This document shows, in pieces, positions 1 to 9,380 of a stretch of 64,000 nucleotides of DNA. A program made the position numbers and the translations under genes. The stretch lies in assembly GCA_005223125.1 (NCBI GenBank), contig NJBH01000007.1:1-64000 (forward strand), in the 5' to 3' direction. Under the pieces are notes generated by a model. That model was given only the letters and a program-made list of their open reading frames with translations. It did no database searches and was not told where the DNA came from. Numbering within the stretch: the first letter of the stretch is position 1; every line of letters begins with the position of its first letter. This DNA is from Promethearchaeota archaeon Loki_b32 (GTDB lineage Archaea; Asgardarchaeota; Lokiarchaeia; Sigyniarchaeales; SOKP01).

Positions 1-1
1 A

Positions 2-220
2 GATGAACCATTCCCTATGAAAGCTTTGGCCGCTAGAATAGCAACCATATTTTCTAAAGGGCATGTAAACTATATTGAAGATCAAAATATTATTTCTATT
101 TTAAATGGTAAGATCATAGTTGATGAGGATGAAGTTAGAGGATCCGGTCCTTCAGCAGAACGGGTAAAAAAGATTTTCGAACAATTTAAAATGGATTTAG
201 AAAGCCCACCAGAAGAATAA
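2..220 (+). CDS. C-terminal fragment of an unidentified protein
   Basis: The reading frame is open from the left edge (D-E-P-F-P before the first Met at 17), so this is probably the last 72 residues of a gene that begins outside the window. It has a short helix, a beta-like stretch (ISILNGKIIV), then a charged helix and an acidic tail. I do not recognise a family. The next gene is convergent, so this one ends its own transcription unit at the T-rich run after 220. Confidence 0.5.
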   Translation, partial: DEPFPMKALAARIATIFSKGHVNYIEDQNIISILNGKIIVDEDEVRGSGPSAERVKKIFEQFKMDLESPPEE

Positions 221-249
221 CTTTTTTTTATTTATTAATTTTGAGGATT

Positions 250-753
250 TTATTCGTTTTCAAATAAATTAATTAAATTTTTAAGCTGTAAATCCTTGAT
301 GACATTTTTCATAGTAGCTTTTCCTAAAGGTGTAACTTTTATTATTCCAAATTCATCAAACACCCTCAAATAATCGTTATTGATTAAAAAATGAACATCA
401 TTATCCCATACTTCTTTAAAGATTTCTTTCAAATCCTCAATTTTCATATTTTCATCAACTTCCTTACTTAAAGCAATTATTAGTGCTAAAACGCCATACT
501 GAGATGGTGTAATATTATCCTCCTTACCTTCCGACGTTAATACATAGTAGATATGATCTTGAAAGTGTGTTTTTATAAGTTCAAAACCAACTTTATTTAA
601 TAGTTCATAAACATCGTTAAAAATTGTATCTAAATCTAAATCTAAAGGGCGATCGTAGAGATTTTTCAGATCAGCTTTTCGAATCATTTTTTGAGGATTT
701 GTTAAAATGAGTGTTGCTATTCTTTTTACAAATTCTTCACGGTTATCTATCAT
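250..753 (-). CDS. Small winged-helix-like protein (kite/MAGE-like candidate)
   Basis: A 167-aa protein, last of four tightly spaced minus-strand genes. It starts 19 bases after the coiled-coil gene before it. The predicted pattern is two helix-rich halves: residues 1-75 with a strand pair near YYVLTSEG, then TPSQYGVLALIIAL followed by an acidic helix and a strand pair (FGIIKVTPLGKATM). Paired winged helices of this size are typical of the kleisin-associated 'kite' subunits (ScpB, MukE, Nse1/Nse3) of SMC complexes, and the upstream genes look SMC-like. The kite assignment is inference from size, predicted fold and context. A plain transcription regulator is the alternative. Confidence 0.5.
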   Translation of the reverse strand: MIDNREEFVKRIATLILTNPQKMIRKADLKNLYDRPLDLDLDTIFNDVYELLNKVGFELIKTHFQDHIYYVLTSEGKEDNITPSQYGVLALIIALSKEVDENMKIEDLKEIFKEVWDNDVHFLINNDYLRVFDEFGIIKVTPLGKATMKNVIKDLQLKNLINLFENE

Positions 754-772
754 TCTTATTTCATCGTTTATC

Positions 773-1729
773 TTAAATAGTTAGTACATTTAAATTTTTT
801 ATTTGTTCTTTCATTGCCAAATTAGACAATATGAAAATCAGATTAAAACTCTTAAGATTATTTTCTCTCTCGAATACAGGAATGATTTTTCTTAAAGTTC
901 GAAAAATCGAGCCTCGTTTATTATATGTTTTTGGTAATAATATGTTTGAAAATATTATATTTTTAAAATTGAACATTATTTTAATTGAAATGTAAAATAC
1001 AATCACAAAAAAGACTTTTTCGGGGGTAGTTAATTCATTAAAGGAGAGAATTGTCTTTTTTCTAACTTGAAAAAAATTAAGTTGAAATTCTATATTTTTA
1101 TTATCTTGACTAATCATAGTCTCTATTTCTAATTTTAAATAGATTTGTAGAAGGAAATTATTCAATAACTTCTCCAAATTTTGGATTAAATTCTCCATTT
1201 GCTTAAAATTTTCAATACATTCAATTATTTCGGTTTCTTTTAATAGAGTATTAATTTCTTGATTATCACTAATTTTAATTTGTAAAGATTTGAATTCTTC
1301 CTTAATTTTTAAAAAAATATTTGGATGATTGATATTGAGGAACTGATTTGATTTACGAATAGAGTACATTTCATCTTCAATTTTTTGAATTTGTTTGTTA
1401 ATTTCTTCAGTCGATTTTAGGAGATCTGATATCCTAAATTTATCTAAATTTTCATTTAATTTGTTTCCTAATTCCTTTTTTATTTCGTTTTGTTTATTTT
1501 TATCAGTGTTTAAATGATTTAGCAGATCTTGATAATTTAATTCCAAAATATCAAATCTAGTAGTATATTTCTCTAATTCTAAACGAACATTATTTAGTTT
1601 TTCAGAGGTTTTTTTGATTTTGTATTGAAAATTTTTAGCTTGTTTATTTAATTCTTGGAATCTTTTCGAATACGATAAATTATTGTTTTTTTTTTCATTT
1701 TTTATTGGATATTCATCCATTTCCTCCAT
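773..1729 (-). CDS. Coiled-coil protein with degenerate SMC-like C-terminal head
   Basis: A 318-aa protein. Residues about 15-220 are a long charged coiled coil. The C-terminal 90 residues are hydrophobic and resemble the C-lobe of an SMC/Rad50 ATPase with lost catalytic residues: LSFNELTTPEKVFFVIVFYI stands where the ABC signature (LSxGEK) and its helix would be, followed by strands IIFSNILL and FNLIFILSN where Walker B and the D/H-loop strands would lie. No catalytic Asp-Glu is present. Together with the 177-aa gene upstream it could form a split pseudo-ATPase. It lies 63 bases after that gene. The head resemblance is by eye and uncertain; the coiled coil is clear. Confidence 0.5.
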   Translation of the reverse strand: MEEMDEYPIKNEKKNNNLSYSKRFQELNKQAKNFQYKIKKTSEKLNNVRLELEKYTTRFDILELNYQDLLNHLNTDKNKQNEIKKELGNKLNENLDKFRISDLLKSTEEINKQIQKIEDEMYSIRKSNQFLNINHPNIFLKIKEEFKSLQIKISDNQEINTLLKETEIIECIENFKQMENLIQNLEKLLNNFLLQIYLKLEIETMISQDNKNIEFQLNFFQVRKKTILSFNELTTPEKVFFVIVFYISIKIMFNFKNIIFSNILLPKTYNKRGSIFRTLRKIIPVFERENNLKSFNLIFILSNLAMKEQIKNLNVLTI

Positions 1730-1792
1730 GATCTTACCAATTTGATTGATACATTCTTTCTTAAATCCTTCTAAATTCTTAATTTTAATATT

Positions 1793-2326
1793 TTAATTAT
1801 CAATTGCTTTTTTAATTTCATTTATTCTATTTCTTTCTTTTAAATAATCCTCTTCAAAATATTTTAAATTTTGTTTGCTTAAAATAGTGGAATCATTTAA
1901 TTTTTTTAATTTCTCAATTATCTCCGTTGACTCACTCATTGAATTTGTTTTTTTTAAGATTTTTTGTTGTTCTAACAAAGTTTCCTTTTCTTTTATAAAA
2001 GAATTATACTTTAAAATAGAAATATATGATAGAATAAGCCCGTTATAGAGATCAATAATATTAATATTATATTTTGTAATTGAACGAAATTTTATTAATA
2101 TTTCTAACATTTCTAATGATTTATCAATATCCTTATATTGATTTTTAAATATTTTAACAAAACTAATGATAGGTATAACTTTAAAATCTTTTATTATGCT
2201 AAATAAATCTAGGTCTTGAATTTGGTTTGAGATATCCTCATTAAATTTTCCTTGGATAAGACTAAATCGATTTCTTATTTCAATTTCTTTATTATCAATA
2301 TCTAGTTTAAAAATTATTAGGATCAC
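1793..2326 (-). CDS. Possible N-terminal partner of a split SMC-like protein
   Basis: A 177-aa protein with a GTG start at 2326 that overlaps the stop of the upstream gene (GTGA), preceded by AAGGAGTG, so translation is probably coupled. It opens with beta-like strands (ILIIFKLDI) and then FSLIQGKFNEDISNQIQ, which sits where an SMC N-lobe would have its Walker A strand-loop-helix but lacks GxGKS. Residues 110-177 are coiled coil. I infer an ATP-binding-dead N-lobe. A simple unrelated coiled-coil protein remains possible. Confidence 0.45.
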   Translation of the reverse strand: MILIIFKLDIDNKEIEIRNRFSLIQGKFNEDISNQIQDLDLFSIIKDFKVIPIISFVKIFKNQYKDIDKSLEMLEILIKFRSITKYNINIIDLYNGLILSYISILKYNSFIKEKETLLEQQKILKKTNSMSESTEIIEKLKKLNDSTILSKQNLKYFEEDYLKERNRINEIKKAIDN

Positions 2327-3219
2327 TCCTTCTTTTTATTCTTAATTTTCTTCAGGTATTCTTGATATTTTTCTTCTCTTTTTTTCCTTAGTTCTCTTAT
2401 TAACGCAATTGGATCTTGTTGATCATCTCTGGGAATGAAATATTTCTCTTTAAATTCACTTCCTAATTTAGATTTGAATTCTTCAATTTTTTGTGAAACA
2501 TCTTTAGTAACTTTAGTGGATATCTCTGGTTTTTCTTCAAGGATCTCTAGACTTTCTCTGCTTTCTCTACGCCGTCTTCTTTTAAATTCTTTTTCAGAAT
2601 ATTTTAAATATTCCTGATATTTATTTAATTTTTGGCTGAATTTTTTATCTAGTAACTTATTCGAATTTTCTATCTCTTCTTTTTCTTTAATCATTTTCTC
2701 AGTTAATCTGAATTTTAAAATTTCAAGGAATTCTGCAACTTTTTGCAAAATTGATAAAAATATTGAATTGTGTTTTAGAGAATTAGATAATGATATCCAT
2801 TGATCCGAATTTAAAGCTAGTACAAAAGAGGTTTTTTCGATAATCTTACATATATTTTTGTTTTTAATTAAAAATAAACCAATTTTATGTACCACATCAG
2901 ATTGGTTTAATTCCAAGTTCTTTAGATCTTCTTTAAAACTACTTTTATATTTGGCGATTAAGTTGTCTTGAAAATTAAGAAATTTATATGTGTTTGTTGT
3001 CGTTATTTCAGCTAATTCTCTATATACTTCTTTTATATTATTATTTATATCTTGAATTTCATTAAATTTATCTTCCTTGAAATCTTGAGTTAATATATTT
3101 TTGTTTTCATCAAAAAATTCATGTAGTTCTTCCAAATTATTTAATTTTCCCTGTAATTCTCCAATTGGACTTGTAATTTCTTTAATTTTTTCAAGATTAA
3201 ATATTTGGTTTTCTACCAT
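2323..3219 (-). CDS. Coiled-coil protein, first gene of a four-gene operon
   Basis: A 298-aa, strongly charged, helical protein. Segments around residues 20-75 and 175-215 look coiled coil. There is an Arg run (FKRRRRRESRES) near residue 212 and a Lys-rich C-terminus. I recognise no family. The stop overlaps the GTG start of the next gene by four bases. The 220 bases upstream, AT-rich and without another gene, should hold the operon promoter. Given the SMC-like and winged-helix neighbours, it could be a linker (kleisin-like) subunit, but no motif proves that. Confidence 0.45.
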   Translation of the reverse strand: MVENQIFNLEKIKEITSPIGELQGKLNNLEELHEFFDENKNILTQDFKEDKFNEIQDINNNIKEVYRELAEITTTNTYKFLNFQDNLIAKYKSSFKEDLKNLELNQSDVVHKIGLFLIKNKNICKIIEKTSFVLALNSDQWISLSNSLKHNSIFLSILQKVAEFLEILKFRLTEKMIKEKEEIENSNKLLDKKFSQKLNKYQEYLKYSEKEFKRRRRRESRESLEILEEKPEISTKVTKDVSQKIEEFKSKLGSEFKEKYFIPRDDQQDPIALIRELRKKREEKYQEYLKKIKNKKKE

Positions 3220-3441
3220 ATGAGATTAACTATTAGTTTTTAATAATACTAGTCTTTATTCATATAAATTATAGAAAACTTTTAAAATTTTTAATTATCT
3301 CTTTCTTTTCTACTCATTTCACGTACTATGATGGGACTATTCTTTTTATTTACCCTAAGAATTTTTTTTAACATTAAAAAATCAATATGTGTTCATTAAA
3401 AATTTCCTTATAATATAAATTAAAATCCCTCGGGTTTATAG

Positions 3442-4881
3442 TTAAGTTAATGCTTTCCTTATATCATTCATTGCTTTTTCTAATTCGTTATTGTTAGAGT
3501 AAACTTTGATTTCAGCAAATCCATTCGATTTGTATGCAGTTGCTTTAAATGTACCATTTTTTATGGAAATATAATGATCATACTCCTTAATCGCTGCAAT
3601 ACCATTTAATTTTTCCACTAATAATTCTAAGGAGTTTCTTGTTCTAATCAACCCGACACGCATTTCAGGTTTTATGGGAGTTTGGCTAAATTCTTTCTCA
3701 AATATCATATTTTTGCATGTATTAACTTCAAACCGGAATGGAGAGTAATTTCGAACTATACAAGCACCTCTCATTAAGCGAGTATTGATACATTTTAAAC
3801 ATGAATTACAGCTATTATAATCAATAAATAAGGTATCCTCTTTAATACTCATTGATTTACAAAATGCAACACACGCACCACAGCCTACACAATTAAGAGC
3901 CTTTTCTACAAGAATTTTCACTTTTTGTCTTTGAAGCTTTTTCTTAATAACAATTGAATTCCGAATTATCTCATAGTCCTTTGATAAAATAGGAATTACA
4001 TTCTCCACTCTTTTAATTTGGTGTGAATTCTCTAAGTTTATAAATGTAATTTCAGGCATAACTTCAATTTTACCTTTTAATTCAGAGTTTTGTGGTCTTC
4101 TATAGGCTGTCCATTTATGATTTTTAATAAAGTCATCTATATTTTTAATACCAAGCCCCTTGCAGTATTTAAAAATAATTCTTAATGTGTTTTGGAGAAA
4201 TATATATTTGTCAGGGAAATGTTCTTCGATTATATTCCAATCTGTTTTAGTTTTAAAAGGGCAGGGCCAACATCCTACTCTTTTAAATCCTAATTTGTAC
4301 AATGGATTGGTTGGTAATTTGTTTGTGTGAATATATGCCCAAACTTCTTGATTTGACCAATCAAGGATAGGATTTATTTGCTTTATTTTAATATGTTTAT
4401 TCATATCGTTTTTCTTATAGTTCTTGCGTCGTGCATGTTCTTCCCCCCTCAAACCAGTTACATAAGATACGATTTTTTTTTCTCTAGCAAAAATAGCTAG
4501 AGGTGAAAATTTATAAACCTTACAACACCATCTCATTGATCTCGAAGGGAATCCAATTTTATGTACAAGTTCAAAAAATGGTACCGGAGCAGTCACTGAT
4601 TCCACCTTTATATCATAAAATTCTTCTACTCTTCTAATGTAATCAATAGTTTCTTGAAATTCCATAGTTGTATCGCAAAATACAACACTATCAATTCCGG
4701 TTTTAATGGCTAAATCAAGGGCGACTAGACTATCTTTACCCCCTGAAAAACATACACAAGCATTTTTATTATACTTTTTAAGAAAATTTATAGATGTCTG
4801 TTCTTTCAATTCAAAATCCTTTTTCATGAATAACAAAGGGATTTCGAATATATTAATTTTAATATCCAGGACATTAAGCAA
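3442..4881 (-). CDS. PP-loop (PAPS reductase family) protein with ferredoxin domain
   Basis: A 479-aa protein. The PP-loop pyrophosphatase motif SGGKDS is at residues 46-51. The PAPS-reductase-like core continues with WCCKVYKFSPL, a TGLRGEEHARR segment and PILDWSNQEVWAYI. A Cys pair, GCWPCPFK, follows. Near residue 335 is a ferredoxin-type cluster site (CVGCGACVAFCKS) and a second Cys group (CNSCLKCIN). The family activates a substrate with ATP for sulfur or thiol transfer; archaea carry such ferredoxin-fused members, and DndC of DNA phosphorothioation is a relative. The next gene encodes a DGQHR protein, so a DNA-modification role is possible, but a housekeeping sulfur role is equally likely. 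The start could be the Met at residue 19. Confidence 0.75.
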   Translation of the reverse strand: MLNVLDIKINIFEIPLLFMKKDFELKEQTSINFLKKYNKNACVCFSGGKDSLVALDLAIKTGIDSVVFCDTTMEFQETIDYIRRVEEFYDIKVESVTAPVPFFELVHKIGFPSRSMRWCCKVYKFSPLAIFAREKKIVSYVTGLRGEEHARRKNYKKNDMNKHIKIKQINPILDWSNQEVWAYIHTNKLPTNPLYKLGFKRVGCWPCPFKTKTDWNIIEEHFPDKYIFLQNTLRIIFKYCKGLGIKNIDDFIKNHKWTAYRRPQNSELKGKIEVMPEITFINLENSHQIKRVENVIPILSKDYEIIRNSIVIKKKLQRQKVKILVEKALNCVGCGACVAFCKSMSIKEDTLFIDYNSCNSCLKCINTRLMRGACIVRNYSPFRFEVNTCKNMIFEKEFSQTPIKPEMRVGLIRTRNSLELLVEKLNGIAAIKEYDHYISIKNGTFKATAYKSNGFAEIKVYSNNNELEKAMNDIRKALT

Positions 4882-4919
4882 ATTTTATAAATTTATTTAG
4901 CAATTGGAATTAAAATATG

Positions 4920-6413
4920 TCAATGTTCCAGTAATTTTCTCCATTCATCATAAACTTTTCCGATTATTAATTCTTCAGGATTATATTGAGAATTTTGAGT
5001 ATAAATCTTTATTAAATTTTCGGTTAAAGTTTTTATATCAGCTTGATTGTTTTTTAAGTTTAGTAACAACGGACTGTTTACATTAAAACTTACTCTTTCA
5101 TCCTCTGAAATTTTTAGATTTTCTCTAACAATCTCCTTAAATCTTGTATTGCGATCAGAAGATAATGCAATTGAAATATGCAAAATTTTACCAATAAGCA
5201 TAGAAAAGCTAGAAAGTACTAACCTACTACGCAGTCTTGAATTTTGTACTAGTTGTTCCCATTCAGATGAATAAATATACTTGATGGCATTGAAGTAATC
5301 TTTAATCAATTCTAGATTAAACTTATAACGACTATCAATTTCAGGAATAGGTAAATCTTCCTTATTAAATGCCTCATATTCTAAAATTTCTTGGATTATA
5401 TAATTCATAGCCCCCCACGATATCAATTCTCCTTGAATTCTTGGTAATCCTCGATTTTTCATGTCAATTATACCGTTAAAAGGGCTATCTTTATCTGTAT
5501 TCAAATACCTAATTAGTGAGGAAATTAAAGCATCTTTTTTATCTTTCTTAGTCATTGTTTCTTGACTATAATCATCTAACGTGCCTATTAAATCCTTCCT
5601 GAAATTCTTAGGAAGATTTTGTGTTTTATTTGCATGTGAAAAAGTTCTTCGAATAAAATTAAGTTTAATTCCTGTATCCTTGTTGTAAAATTCCCCAATA
5701 GCAATAGTTACTGGTCCTACCAATTTCAGAGAATCTGGATCTTCTGAAGCTATAGCTATATTTTCTAAAGCCCACATTCTTTGCTGTCCATCTAAAATCC
5801 AGCCTGGTTTTTCAGCATCATATACATGGCCATCATAAGTAATAATTATAACTCCTATTTCTTGACCATTATAATCTCGAAGTTTAGTATATTCTATTCT
5901 GTTTAAATCAAAATAAATAATTGCTGTAGACCACATTTCAGCTTTGGAAGATTTTAACCCCTCCTTTAATTCCTCAACCCATTTGTCATGCCTTTGTCTT
6001 TGTACACCCATACCAATTTCGTTTATTTTATCTGGTGAAGTATACCTATGAATTCCACAAATTTTTCGTAGATCATAGAAATTAATTAGCCCAACACACT
6101 GAAATAAGCTGAATTTAAATTCATTATCTGTTTCAAAATTTTCTTCTCTTTCTAAATTCCTCTTCATCCATTTTCCTATAACAAGAATTTCTATGGTCCC
6201 TTCGTCTTCGATTTTTTTATACATATATAAATTTTTTGTTCCAGGCCCCTGATTGATTGGTTCAATTTCTCCTCTATTTACCATTTGAGGTATAATTGTT
6301 CTGGTAGTATTTATATTTAGTTCTGCAATTTGAGATATTTCTCTCGCTGTCAATGGGAGGTACGCCCTACTTAAAACTGATAAAATTTTATCTTGTGATG
6401 TTAAATCCGACAT
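4920..6413 (-). CDS. DGQHR-domain protein (DndB/DpdB-like) with N-terminal winged helix
   Basis: A 497-aa protein. Residues 1-65 form a winged-helix or MarR-like segment (LTAREISQIAELNINTTRTI, then VNRGEIEPI). The core carries WILDGQQRMWAL, with DGQQR at 208-212, the hallmark of DGQHR/ParB-like proteins that include DndB and the DpdB-type proteins of DNA modification systems. A SHANKTQNLPKNFR segment follows, similar to the 'FxxxN' region of the family. The ATG is preceded by GGTGA. It is divergent from the HerA operon, with 160 AT-rich bases between. Context suggests a DNA-modification or regulatory subunit. Another ParB/DUF262-type nuclease activity cannot be excluded. Confidence 0.7.
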   Translation of the reverse strand: MSDLTSQDKILSVLSRAYLPLTAREISQIAELNINTTRTIIPQMVNRGEIEPINQGPGTKNLYMYKKIEDEGTIEILVIGKWMKRNLEREENFETDNEFKFSLFQCVGLINFYDLRKICGIHRYTSPDKINEIGMGVQRQRHDKWVEELKEGLKSSKAEMWSTAIIYFDLNRIEYTKLRDYNGQEIGVIIITYDGHVYDAEKPGWILDGQQRMWALENIAIASEDPDSLKLVGPVTIAIGEFYNKDTGIKLNFIRRTFSHANKTQNLPKNFRKDLIGTLDDYSQETMTKKDKKDALISSLIRYLNTDKDSPFNGIIDMKNRGLPRIQGELISWGAMNYIIQEILEYEAFNKEDLPIPEIDSRYKFNLELIKDYFNAIKYIYSSEWEQLVQNSRLRSRLVLSSFSMLIGKILHISIALSSDRNTRFKEIVRENLKISEDERVSFNVNSPLLLNLKNNQADIKTLTENLIKIYTQNSQYNPEELIIGKVYDEWRKLLEH

Positions 6414-6490
6414 AATTTCACCTTTTATTTTTATTTACTATATATAATATAATAATTTTCATATAAAAATCTTATTTAAGTTAATAATAT

Positions 6491-6504
6491 CGAAATATTT
6501 ATAA
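6491..6504 (+). promoter_or_regulatory. Putative BRE/TATA promoter of the HerA operon
   Basis: CGAAATATTTATAA reads as a purine-rich BRE followed by an archaeal TATA box. It lies about 70 bases before the TTG start at 6574, in the divergent intergenic region. The surroundings are very AT-rich, so this is only a plausible match. Confidence 0.35.
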
Positions 6505-6573
6505 GTATTAATTTTAATTATATTATTAAAAAAGTTAATATATAATTATTAATTAATATGAGGAGGTAGTTAT

Positions 6574-6909
6574 TTGAGAAGTTCTACTTTTTTTTTAAAA
6601 TTTAAAGAAGAAAATGGCTTCAATTACAGGAAAATTGTAAATATCCTAAATAACTTAAAATTTGATCATATTATTTATTTTGATGAAATTAATTTTTTGA
6701 CAGAGGAATTCTTACACCAGTATTCTTTATTAGAACGCCAAATTATTATAAAAAATCTTATTTCTGAAAATTATTCTCAATTGGAAATTACATTTGAGAT
6801 ATTTTCGAAATTTTGGGGAGAAAAGAATGATCCATTATTACTTAATAAAACAACATTAGATGTGTTAGATTTAATCAAAAAATCTGAAGGATGTTTAGAA
6901 TTGTATTAA
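6574..6909 (+). CDS. Unknown 111-aa partner preceding HerA-nuclease
   Basis: The start is TTG with a strong ribosome-binding site, GAGGAGGT, seven bases upstream, which decides this start. The product is a small, helical, acidic and aromatic protein with no recognised motif; YFDEINFLTEEFL is its most distinctive stretch. It lies 21 bases before the HerA-nuclease gene, so the two are surely cotranscribed. Small accessory subunits commonly precede HerA-type ATPases (NurA is the classic case), but this one is too short for NurA and lacks its fold signature. The function is unknown. Confidence 0.6.
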   Translation: MRSSTFFLKFKEENGFNYRKIVNILNNLKFDHIIYFDEINFLTEEFLHQYSLLERQIIIKNLISENYSQLEITFEIFSKFWGEKNDPLLLNKTTLDVLDLIKKSEGCLELY

Positions 6910-6930
6910 TAAAATGAGAGGAGATATAAA

Positions 6931-9270
6931 ATGAATCAAATTAAAAAATCTGTTAGTGATTTATTAGATAAAGGTTATGGTAGACTAATATGTGAGCAGG
7001 GTGGAAAGCGGGGAAGAGTTTTACATCAAGTATCCACAACATATTATAAAAGAATTTTTAAAGGGGGGAATAAAAGAAATAAAGTGAATTATAGAATTTT
7101 CAGTCAGAATTTAACAAAGCAAAAGATAGATATCTTAGCAGATATCAAAAAGAATCCTGATTATGAAATATATCAAGAAGATGTTAAGATTCTCTTAGAT
7201 AAAATACATTATAACATACGTATGATTGCCAAAACACATAGTAAAATTAATTATGCGATTGTTATACCAAAAAAGATTGAAATTGAATTCTTTGGTGGAG
7301 AAGCTTCTTTTGAAGTTGAAGAGGTTGGAAAAATTGGTGGATTGAAAATCAATGCTCGAGTTGATTGTCTGATTGAGTTAGATTCAGAGAAATTTATAAT
7401 AAGAGAATTTAAATCATATGAATTAAACAAAGATGATGAAGTGAGCAATTTAAAATCAAAAAATCATAGAGAATTTATGCAAACTTGCCTATATGGAATT
7501 ATTTTTGAAAAAGCAAGGCATCAGAAATGCGGAGCTGTTCAATTAGTGTATTTTCCAAATAAAGTTGTCTCCTATAATTTTACGGATGATTTAAGGGAAA
7601 CTGCTATAAAATTTGCAATGAATACAGCATTTGAAGGATTTAACGGTATCAATTTTGAGTTTACCTCAGAAGATGATGAAGATCATAATGATGTTAAAGA
7701 TAGCCATACCAAAATGAGTGATTTGCATATTAAATCTGCATCTACCACCTCATTTAGTGATCCATGGAATCATTATAATACTAACGGGAAATCTGAAGAT
7801 GAGGAAGGTTGTCTAGGAAGCATTAACACTGTTAAGGGAAAACCTCTTGAGCTTGTTATGGGTGGTGATAACCAGATGAAAGGATATTTATATCCTAATA
7901 AAGCACACCTCATAAGAGATGGATATTGCGTGATTGTTGAAAAAGAGGAGGATGGAGTGAGAATAATGTGCATTGTTAAAAAAATAGAATGCTCTGAAGA
8001 CCATTTTCCTGGAGAAACTTCAAGTCACAAAGAAGATAACTATAAAATTACTTTGAACCCTGTTGGGCAATTTACACCAGAAGGTTATCAGGCCTTGAGA
8101 CCTCAAACGGTAATTGGTGGAAAAATCAAAATACCAACGCAAAATGAGTTCTGCGAATTTAAAAAAATTCCCCAAAATGGAATGGAAATTGCAAGCGTAG
8201 AAGGATTAAATGCAGGAATTCCATATTTACTTAAAATAAGAACATTATATCAAAGTGTGTTCATGAGTGGGCAACAAGGTTCTGGGAAAACATCTGCATT
8301 GAAAGTACTATCACTTTTAATTGCTCAAGAGAAAGATTCTCCTGCACAAATTATTCTTGATAATGAAGGAGAATATGGTGATTTAGCAATTATTCCTTCT
8401 ACCAAACAATCAGCGAAATTAATGAGAATACATAGAATTAATGCTCTTAATCTCAATAATTTTAGGTTTATTAATATAGGCACAGATGAGGGTTTTTGTC
8501 TTACATTAAAAGCGATTGATCCTGTTGATTTACCTTATTTCATACATGAATTAACGCCAATATCTCACGATACCTTGCAAACAATAATTTATGATATTAT
8601 TGAAGAAAATAAGGGAAAGGAGTTTACACTTCCAGAACTAAAGAAATTTATTTTCTATTATATGGAAAATGAGATATATAGCGCGACATCTGGAACTAAA
8701 TCCGCAATAAGAAGGGCGTTAAATTCCATCTCTCTAAGAATTTTCGATTTATCCGATGTAGAACCAATCGATTTTGAATCTATGTTAATCCCTGGCAAAA
8801 TAACAGTAATTAATTCATACAATTTGAGAGATTCACATCAAAGAATTGTAGGGTTATATTTATTAGCTATTCTTCATAAACGTGCTTTAAAAGGAAAAGA
8901 AAAGCTTAAGGTTTTCTTACATTTGGATGAAATCCAACGCCTCCTTCCCAAATCGAGATCACAATCAGATTCGGAATACTTAAAACGTATTGTTAAATTT
9001 TTAGACGAAATTGTACATCGCGGTAGGAAAAGGGACTATGGAGTAGCATTTGCAACCCAGAGTATCATGGATGTGAAAAAAGAAATCATTGATCTGTGTA
9101 ATACTAAAATTTTCCTTCAGACACAAGGAAGTGGAAGCAACTACTTGAGGGAGTACTTTAATAACAAGCAAGATATAGAACGATTAAAGCGCCTTCCCCA
9201 AGGACATGCTTATATTACGAGTAAGGGGAAGCATGATCCAGTAGAAATCAAATTTCCTTATATAAATTAA
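6931..9270 (+). CDS. PD-(D/E)xK nuclease fused to HerA-type ATPase
   Basis: A 779-aa protein. The N-terminal 230 residues look like a RecB/Cas4-type nuclease: R143-V-D145 on one strand, then REFKSYEL with E159-x-K161, followed by a helix with Q184 (MQTCLYG). Residues 300-430 form a HAS-barrel-like region. The ATPase follows: Walker A SGQQGSGKTS (447-454), IILDNEGEYG, Walker B VFLHLDEIQR (661-670), arginine-rich EIVHRGRKRDYG, and sensor FATQS. HerA ATPases form hexameric DNA pumps. Fused to a nuclease, this is typical of defence or end-processing machines (compare DptH of Dnd systems, HerA-NurA). ATG preceded by GAGGAGAT. It is not the housekeeping HerA, which is shorter and has no nuclease domain. 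Confidence 0.85.
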   Translation: MNQIKKSVSDLLDKGYGRLICEQGGKRGRVLHQVSTTYYKRIFKGGNKRNKVNYRIFSQNLTKQKIDILADIKKNPDYEIYQEDVKILLDKIHYNIRMIAKTHSKINYAIVIPKKIEIEFFGGEASFEVEEVGKIGGLKINARVDCLIELDSEKFIIREFKSYELNKDDEVSNLKSKNHREFMQTCLYGIIFEKARHQKCGAVQLVYFPNKVVSYNFTDDLRETAIKFAMNTAFEGFNGINFEFTSEDDEDHNDVKDSHTKMSDLHIKSASTTSFSDPWNHYNTNGKSEDEEGCLGSINTVKGKPLELVMGGDNQMKGYLYPNKAHLIRDGYCVIVEKEEDGVRIMCIVKKIECSEDHFPGETSSHKEDNYKITLNPVGQFTPEGYQALRPQTVIGGKIKIPTQNEFCEFKKIPQNGMEIASVEGLNAGIPYLLKIRTLYQSVFMSGQQGSGKTSALKVLSLLIAQEKDSPAQIILDNEGEYGDLAIIPSTKQSAKLMRIHRINALNLNNFRFINIGTDEGFCLTLKAIDPVDLPYFIHELTPISHDTLQTIIYDIIEENKGKEFTLPELKKFIFYYMENEIYSATSGTKSAIRRALNSISLRIFDLSDVEPIDFESMLIPGKITVINSYNLRDSHQRIVGLYLLAILHKRALKGKEKLKVFLHLDEIQRLLPKSRSQSDSEYLKRIVKFLDEIVHRGRKRDYGVAFATQSIMDVKKEIIDLCNTKIFLQTQGSGSNYLREYFNNKQDIERLKRLPQGHAYITSKGKHDPVEIKFPYIN

Positions 9271-9380
9271 TTCTTTTCTTTTTTTTATTTTCTATGTATG
9301 TTATGTGGAAAGATATAAAAAAGAATAAAAAGAATAATATAAAAATGTTTTATAACAGAAGAAAATAGGGACTATTAGAA

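Noticed and set aside
6931-9270. Housekeeping HerA of the HerA-NurA-Mre11-Rad50 operon
   Set aside because: The N-terminal nuclease fusion and lack of Mre11/NurA neighbours argue against it.
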